From assembly GCA_018287875.1 (NCBI GenBank), contig JAGVVL010000002.1, positions 5,394,001 through 5,458,000 of the forward strand: 64,000 bases of DNA, in the 5' to 3' direction. Both the position numbers and the translations under genes were made by a program. The stretch's first letter is position 1; each line of letters opens with the position of its first letter. Shown here piece by piece: positions 56,854 to 64,000 of the stretch. The notes below the pieces were generated by a model that was not told the DNA's origin, did no database searches, and saw only the letters and a program-made list of their open reading frames with translations. This DNA is from Nigrospora sphaerica (lineage: Eukaryota; Ascomycota; Sordariomycetes; Amphisphaeriales; Apiosporaceae).

Positions 56854-58104
56854 GTTGGCTGTGGGTTACGCGTAGCGCGATGCGACGAGTCTGCGGAGTC
56901 GGAGGGAGGGGACGTGTGGTGCTCAATGTCGGATGGTAAAGGACGGCGAGGTTGTGGGCTTCGCGGGACGTGACGCGACGTTCCGGACTCTTGGTGGTTT
57001 CGAGCGGCGAGACGAGGCTGAAGGAGGACCTAGTCGTAGGTGCCAAATCGATTTGATGTAAAAGTTTCGGGGGCCACTAGGCCAGCCTGATTGATATACG
57101 CCTCTCCTCTCAGCTTGGCGGCGCGGCCCCACGGACGCCAATTGAGGATTTGCATAAGTCCATGGCATGTACCTAGGTAGGAAGCGATGAGCAACTTGGC
57201 TTTTGGCCACAGGACCCTCCAATATCCAGTGAGTGAGGACTGTTTGGCCACCCTTCAGGCCTCATGCCGTGCGCTGTATCTTTCGTATGTGCCAAAGCTG
57301 ATAACGACGAGGAAATGGGACCATGGAATACCCAAAGCTGTCCATACTTGCATAAAAGCACATATGTAACTGCCATACGTACCCGCTTGCATAAAGTACT
57401 TGAGTATGGAATGTAGGATGTAAGTAATAAAGACCTCGAGAGCTTACGAAGTAGCACCTGCGGAAAGTCCATAACCGTTTGCTGCCTTTTGGTCGCTGGC
57501 GGCTGCCCTTCGAGAGCCACATCTGTACACGACTTGTACAAGAAGTAAGCAGTGCTCTATGGGGATTTTATTTTTCTTTTCTCTCTCTTAACGATGGGCG
57601 ATTATAAACTAGGTACGTCTTCTTTACATTTTGGCGACGTAACTATTTGTATGGCTGCACGTCCACCCAGCAAGTAAGTTGGGTATTTATTTCCACGGGT
57701 CCTAGATACGGTAGGAGGTACACAGGAAGGCGCTCCCCGCCGGGAGAATAATACCCCACAGTCAAATCGTGAAGGGCAACGCCGCATAAGTCAAAGGCAA
57801 TCATTCGTTCCGGTTAGCAAGAGCACCATCCATACCTCTCCCTCCTGTTCCATCCCACTTCCTCTGACGCTTACCTCCCCCGGTCGCGCCCCAGACCCCT
57901 CAACACCAAGGCATTTCTACCCGTGTCCCGACACCATCTCCGGACAGCCCTTACAGAGGCGTGCGAAGCTGCTCTCCGCTTGTGTATCCAGCCTTGCCCA
58001 GCCAACCGACGTGACTAACCCGACGCCCGTCGTTCTTTGCGTCCGGCCCAGCCCAACCGGTCTTCAGCCCGCCAGCGGCACTGCGGTCACTCACCACCCT
58101 CAAC
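56854..58104. other. Divergent intergenic between SmE and mtr10
   Basis: No coding sequence recognised. It contains an exact TACCTAGGTA at 57170-57179 and related motifs near 57610 and 57710. The segment 57360-57600 is relatively AT-rich. The last 250 bp before the mtr10 ATG are C/T-rich leader. Confidence 0.55.
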
Positions 58105-61100
58105 ATGGCCGCCAACGGCGTGGGCAGCCATGAGGCCTTTCTGCCCTCCGAAGTGCTCCAGGCTGTGCTCACGATGCGAAGCAGCGACGCCGAGAGCAAG
58201 AAGAAGGCAGCGGCGTATCTCGAGAGCTTTCAGAAGTCGGTACGTCACTTTTCGCGCGCGCACCCATTTACGTGGGAAGCTAGCCCTGTACTGAACCATT
58301 GCCCCTCGCCAGACAAGCGCCTGGACCACGACTATCACCATCCTCCAGTCCGAGGCCGAACCCGAGGCCAAGGTGTTCGCCGCGACAACCCTCAAAGGCA
58401 AGGTAAGTGGGAACCAACAGCCTCTGCCCGCCGCCCTGCCACCTTCGACCGACTAACGGCCCGGCCCAAGATCACGTACGATCTCGCAACCCAGGTGCCG
58501 ACCGCTGAGCACGCTGCCGTCCGAACTCAGATACTGGAGCTGTTGAAGCTGTATGCGCCGGGCCCCAAGCCCATCAGGGTTCAGCTGTGCGTGTGCCTGG
58601 CCATCCTGGCGATTCAGATGCTGGAGTGGAAGGATGTTCTGCCCCTCGTCGTCTCTTCCCTGGGTGATCAGCCCGAAAGTCACGCTTGTATACTGGACTT
58701 CCTCAGAGTTCTTCCTGAAGAAGTTACCGAAGGACGCCGAACCAACCTCAGTGTATGTGAACCGCGCACCGCCAGTCGCCCGCCCTCCTCCGGCGCCTCA
58801 CCGTGGTACAACCAACCTTGGATCGCAATCTAACTAGTTACGATAGGATGAAGACCTGAACCAGAGAACACACGAGCTGTTGGGGGACAACGCGCCGCAG
58901 GTCGTTCAGCTCTTGATCAACTATGCTCAGTCATCCCGTAAGTTGAGCCAAATCCCTACCGGACTATAGCTGACTTCTCGATGTGCAGCCGCCGCTGCCA
59001 CCAACCCACAGTTACTGGACTGCATAACGTCCTGGCTGCGCGAGGTTCCCGTCAACGAGATCGTCAACTCACCACTGCTCACTATTATCTTCAACGCCCT
59101 CGAAAGCGACTCGTCATTCCAGGAAGCCGCCGAGTGTTTGTCTACCCTCATTCGGGAGACGCGAGAGGTGGACGACTATGTCGACACGATACAAATACTC
59201 CTGCCCCGTGTCATAGCGCTGCGACCGAAGATCCAGACCCTGGTCGACGAAGACGACACTGAAGGGTACAAATCCCTTACGAGGGTACTGTCCGACGCCG
59301 GAATTGCCTGGGTAGTGGCCATCGCGCGCGAGACCGCCCACTTCCGCCCTCTTGTCGAGGCCATCCTGGAATGCGTCGAGAGAGACAAGGAGCGTGATGT
59401 TGTCGAGTACACCTTCGATTTCTGGTACGAGCTCAAGCAATACCTCGTCCTGGAGCGATACATCCAGGCGAGGATGGAAATGGTTGATGTCTACTCCAAG
59501 CTGGTCGATGTCCTGCTTAAACTTTTGGAGTATCCAGAATCGGAGAGCGGGCAAGACAACGGTACCGATCTGTTCTCTGGCGATCGTGTCGCCGAGGAGA
59601 AATTCCGCGAATTCCGACACCAGATGGGCGACACCCTCAAGGACGCTTGCGAAGTCATGGGAGTCACTGAATGCCTTACCAAAGTCCTTGACGCCATCAG
59701 GTTGTGGACCCAGAACTACGCTGCGATGGCCACGACAGCATCGGTGCCCCATTGGCAGAAGCTCGAGGCGCCTCTCTTCTCCATGCGGGCTATGGGTCGT
59801 ATGGTTGAGAAGGATGAAAACATTGTTCTTCCGCAACTCATGCCTCTGCTTGTTCAAATTCCCGCCCACGAGAAACTTCGGTTTGCTACCATCATGGTTC
59901 TGGGACGTTATACGGAGTGGACGTCTGCTCACCCCGAACTTTTGGAGCCTCAGTTCACATACGTGATCAACTCTTTCCAGGGCGCCTCACCCGAGGTCGT
60001 ACGCGCAGCCGCCATGGCCGTTAAATTTTTCTGTCTCGACTGCAAAGATCTTCTGCGGCCGCAAGTCGAGCAACTCCAGAATTTCTACATCGGCATTCTC
60101 CCTAGTCTTCCCGACGTCAGCCAGGAAGAGGTGACGGAAGGCGTGGCCACTGTTGTTTCAACGATGCCGAAAAGCGACATCTACCGGCTGCTCAAGTTGT
60201 ATTGCGACCCTCTGGTCCAGCAGCTGATGGACAAGGCCAACGCGGCGGCCACCGAAACGGGCACCGAGGAGACAAAAAGACTCGCTGTTGCGGATCACTT
60301 GCAGCTCATCACCACTTTTGTCCAGAACGTGGTTGTGGTGCCACCAGTCGAACACCACGAGGAGGACCCTGCCGTCAAGTACTGGCAGGAAGTGTTTCCA
60401 ATCCTGGCCACGGTCCTGGAAACCTTCGTCAACCACAACCCGATATGCGAGAGAGTCTGCCGATGCTGGCGGTATATGATTCTCAGCCACAGACTCGCTA
60501 TGACGCCTCTTCTGCCCGATATGGCCAACAAGCTGGCCCAGGGCTTCGCGGCCTCCAAACATGGCTGCTTCCTCTGGGTCAGCAGCGCCATCGTCCGCGA
60601 GTTTTCCGACGATCGTGACCACGTGGACAAAACTATCAGCGAATCCATATACTCGTTCTTCGAGGCTCAGGCAACCAGTGTCTTGCGCTCTATCAGCGAT
60701 CTGCCACCCCAAGAGTTGCCTGACGTTACGGAGGATTTCTACCGGCTTGCCATTGATGCGCTGCTGTATTATCCCCAGAAGCTCATTCCGTCGCAGCTGT
60801 TCACGCCTATTTTCCAGGCGGCCATTTCCGTGCTTGGACTGGAACAGCGTGCAGCCCTTTCCATAACGCTCCATTACCTCCGGGACGTCCTGGCATGGGG
60901 AGGCAAAAATTTGCCTTCATCTCACAGCACTTTGGAGCTGAGCGTTGTCGAGACGTTGCAAAATACCGTCCAGCAATTGGTGCGTAGCCAGGGACAAGAA
61001 CTAGTGAAGCGCATCCTGGCGGGTATGATGATCACCTTCCCGCGCGACTGCTTCCCGGACGGCAGTGGTGTTCTTCTTGCCATGTTTGAGATGATTCCCC

Positions 61101-61342
61101 ACGAAACCACCCTCTGGGTCGACCAGACCATCAGAATGCTCCCTGCTGGCACCATCACGCCTGTGGAGGTTGAGCGCTTGATGTCGAAGATTAAGGAGCG
61201 CCTGCAAGGAAACAACAACAGTGATATTCGACAAATCCGTTCAATCCTCCAGGACTTTACAAACACGTACAGGCGAAGATACGTTGCACCGCGGGATGGC
61301 CTGGGCCATCTGGAAACGTCCCGTTTCCATTTTGAGGGATAG
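58105..61342 (+). CDS. mtr10: Importin-beta family nuclear import receptor Mtr10 (transportin-SR/TNPO3 type)
   Basis: Karyopherin that imports SR-type mRNA-binding proteins such as yeast Npl3 and takes part in tRNA traffic. Exons 58105-58239, 58313-58402, 58471-58752, 58847-58937 and 58989-61342 give 983 residues, close to yeast Mtr10 (972). The protein is made of helical HEAT-type repeats throughout. The N-terminal importin region carries KKAAAYLESFQKS, TSAWTTTITILQSE, KVFAATTLKGK and ITYDL. This is the Ran-binding end, with short introns placed between the helices as in related fungi. Family-typical later blocks include TFDFWYELKQYL and YPQKLIPSQLFTPIFQAA. All splice phases close in frame. 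It shares a divergent promoter region of about 1.25 kb with SmE. Confidence 0.95.
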
Positions 61343-62136
61343 ATTCCGGCAAAGGGAGACTACGTAGCGCAGCGCAGCGGCCGGGGTGAGAAGGTCTTAC
61401 TTAGGCTGTGGCTAACGTGTGCAAATTGAGCTGCTTTGGTCGATTACCGTCTACATCCTCCACGCCTCGTGAAATGCGGCAGCGGCGGCAACACCAACAA
61501 TCATGGGAAGATGGGTACGGGGCGTGAACGGGAGAGCCTAATTGGTTGCGAGTGCGTTGCAGCTAGAAAAGCCACGAGAGACGCCGAAGTGAGAGAGAAA
61601 GGGCACGACATGGGCCTAGATGGGGTGGTTGTTAAAAAAGGGGGCTTGAGTGCCCCTTTTCGCAGAAGTTCAGCAGGATTCCTGCACCAACAACAGCTAC
61701 TAGCGGCCGGCTTTTTGTTCGCAGTCCTCAAGGCGGTCCTCCAGGCAGTCTCATAGACGGATCAACAAGTAAAATGGCTAATTCATTCAGCATCTTGGCG
61801 CAAGCAGCAAAGTGACACCCAACAAACGGCCAGAAATGTGTCACGCACCGCCCTGATCCATACAGCTAACCAGGAGGGGAGGCTACTGGTAGCCTTCATA
61901 CCACAAGCAAGCAAACCGGACCGTGCAGTAGATATCACTTATGATGCATTCGAGCGTAATGGCACTCGATTGTACGTCCAATGAGCGAATGAGCGAGTTA
62001 ATTGTCGTGTTGCCATCAAGCCAAATGCTGCATCGCTGCCAAAAAACTCCTTCGCAATGCAAGGAAACTGCCATCATACAGGATAATAACCCAGGGGTAT
62101 CTAAGCCGCATTGCCGTATACGCATCAACGGGACCT
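61343..62136. other. Convergent intergenic between mtr10 and TMEM184-like gene
   Basis: 3' flanks of two convergent genes; no coding sequence recognised. Confidence 0.6.
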
Positions 62137-64000
62137 TTATTTCTGACTGTTTTCCCAGGGGTTGCGAAATTCATCTTCGCCCCCGTTTCCGTAGAGAGGG
62201 TTTTGCGCGTCGTCGTGGTTTTCCTGCCCGTTTGGATTCAATGGTCCGGACTCTTCGTCGGGTGTTGCGTCACCTACGAGGAACGTCGGATCCTCTTCTT
62301 CCTCGGCTTCCTCCAGCAGAACTTGGGGGTCCGAAGTGGATAGCACTGGAGCCCCCAACGGACCATTGGCTTGTGATGATTCAGCCTCTTCCGCTGCGGG
62401 TTGTGGTATTTTTGCAGGGCGAGTACCCGGAGAAGGCCCGGTTATTGAGCCCCGTTTCTTTTCCTTCCCCTTGCCTTTCTCCTTGCCTTTAACATTGAGG
62501 TTGTTGCTCAAGGTATCTACACTACCAGAAGACTTGTTAGACCGCCCGCCGCTGTGCAGAGACGGCCGCGAGGAGACAGCATTCCAGGCTCCAGTTCCTG
62601 ACTGATAGACGGATGCGTGTCCAGCCCAGCGCTCGCGGGCAGGAACATGTGCTGTGATGACGGGGTACTGCAGAGGCGAGTCAGTATCCTGTGTGGTTGG
62701 CAGAAGACGATGTTAACCTACATTCCAGTCCCCAAACTTCAGCTCTCGCGCCTTGCTGTATAGAGTCTCGTCCTCGTCATCGATCTCCGTCTCACCTATC
62801 GCTCCTGGACTGTAGGACGGCGTGGATCCGCTGGGGCCTCCGTTGGAACTCAGCAAAGGGGTGTTGGCGCTTAGCTCGCCCCTGACCTCGCCTGGTTTGG
62901 GAACCCAATACTTGGCCTCGCCACTTCGCTTATACCGCATGCCATCTTTCAGCCTAGCGAAGCGGGAGCTAGAATCCTCGTGTGCTATGACCTTCCCACT
63001 CGAGTCGAATACGCGGTAGTTGTACTTGTCTCCCTTAAACGTCTCCTTGGAATCCTCTATCAAGTCGATGACGCCGAATGCGTCCCGCATGGCGTATTTG
63101 ACTGGCATTCGCGCCGAGGATACGTTGTTGTCCGCGTAGTCGTGCCACGAGAAAGCATACCAGTGCGCAACAGCAAAGCCTGGCATTTCGCAGCAGATCA
63201 GGGCATCCTGGATCGCAGCGGCCAGATTGTCAGGCGTATAGCCCTCAACGTTATCGGGTATAGCACCGAGCCAGACGAGGACAGACAGGAGGAAGCCTTG
63301 CCAGTAAGAGGCGAAGATAATGAGCTTGATGCACAGGAATTTGGGTACGGGTCGAAAAGGCAGGAGGTCGTTGTGCATGCAGACCCAGAAGAGGCCGAGA
63401 GCATACAAGCTGATGGTGACGCTGAGGTTGTAGATAATACTCTCCCAGAAGTAACCGGATGTAACCGCAATGTACCCTTCTTGATATGTGCCGGTGGCCT
63501 TCATGACTATGGCGGCGATGGCCATGATGGGCTTCAGCCAAGCGTATTGGAGAATGCCCCGCTTGATGGCTAGGAAGGTGTACGGATCGGAGATGTCGAC
63601 CTTGGGTAGGACATGGTTCAAGGGCCACAGGTGCTGGACGGGAGCACGGCCGTGCGTCAGGATGAGCAGGGCTCTTTCACCGCTCATGTAATTGATGAGA
63701 AGCTGGAAGAAGGCGTAGATGGTGAAGGCCTCGTAGATGTCTCGAACGGGGTCGAGGAATTGTGCCGCCATCAGGGATACCATGCTGACCCACGACGTGA
63801 TCGAGTATATAGGGACCATGAGAAGCAGGCGAACGACGTATCGTTGGAGCAAGGGCTTCCGGTAGTTCTTCCTACGGAACCGTTAATCTCGAGGGACTGA
63901 TTCGGCGGCCGCGTCGCGAGGTTGGTACGTACAACTGAAGCCATATGGAACTACATAGACGGCGTCGTCAGTCAGCAGAGCATCCCGGCAGGATTGAACG
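62137..64000 (-). CDS. TMEM184/DUF300 (OSTalpha-like) membrane protein, 5' end missing
   Basis: Exons 62722-63871 and 62137-62667 are clear; the 5' end lies at or beyond the right edge. The frame enters as NYRKPLLQRYVVRLLLMVPIYSI and continues through about six membrane helices with the family blocks FFQLLINYMSGERALL, LPKVDISDPYTFLAIKRGILQYAWLKP, PFRPVPKFLCIKLIIFASYWQGF and CCEMPGFAVAHWYAFSWHDY. The C-terminus is a long cytosolic tail that becomes charged and low-complexity (KGKEKGKGKEKKR, then acidic EEAEEEEDP). Fungal relatives are vacuolar or endosomal membrane proteins of poorly defined role, related to organic solute transporter alpha. An upstream exon ending at 63929 is possible in phase, but its sequence lacks the expected first helix, so I do not trust it. 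Confidence 0.85.

Noticed and set aside
1..64000. Secondary-metabolite cluster or mobile island
   Set aside because: The ABM protein, sugar transporter and cupin are scattered among housekeeping genes, with no PKS, NRPS, terpene synthase, transposase or composition island.

Overview
This window looks like nuclear DNA of a filamentous ascomycete, most likely a Sordariomycete. It is GC-rich. Genes carry short GT-AG introns (about 50-200 bp), start codons follow CT-rich leaders, and the proteins match fungal families closely; the plasma-membrane proton pump is Neurospora-like from end to end. There is no sign of operons, rRNA, CRISPR, integrated virus or an intact transposon, and I could not support any tRNA. 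Seventeen protein genes are supported, two of them cut by the window edges.

Left third (1-24 kb): the 5' part of an Nrd1/Seb1-type RNA-binding termination factor (minus strand, runs off the left edge), mitochondrial citrate synthase, the mitochondrial citrate/oxoglutarate carrier Yhm2, then about 11.6 kb without a recognisable gene, then the plasma-membrane H+-ATPase Pma1. Citrate synthase and Yhm2 lie next to each other on the same strand; one makes mitochondrial citrate and the other exchanges it across the inner membrane. Pma1 sets the proton gradient used by transporters such as the OPT carrier and sugar porters.

Middle (24-43 kb): a small ABM-domain protein, a DCAF4-like WD40 protein, a secreted cupin, an RCO3-like MFS sugar transporter and an ABC-F translation ATPase, separated by long non-coding stretches.

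Right third (43-64 kb): a diacylglycerol/sphingosine kinase-type lipid kinase, tRNA m2,2G26 methyltransferase Trm1 with apparent mitochondrial and nuclear start codons, a fungal SLATT-type two-helix membrane protein, an OPT oligopeptide transporter with a long disordered N-terminus, 5-formyltetrahydrofolate cyclo-ligase, the core spliceosomal protein SmE, the import receptor Mtr10, and a TMEM184/DUF300 membrane protein cut by the right edge.

Most genes are ordinary housekeeping genes with no shared pathway beyond the citrate pair. The least explained features are the 11.6 kb gap before pma1, a recurrent palindromic motif family (TACCTAGGTA / AGGTACCT) in the non-coding DNA, and the SLATT protein. 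I see no clear new multi-gene system. Exon boundaries were placed by eye from splice consensus and reading frame and have not been tested against transcripts.
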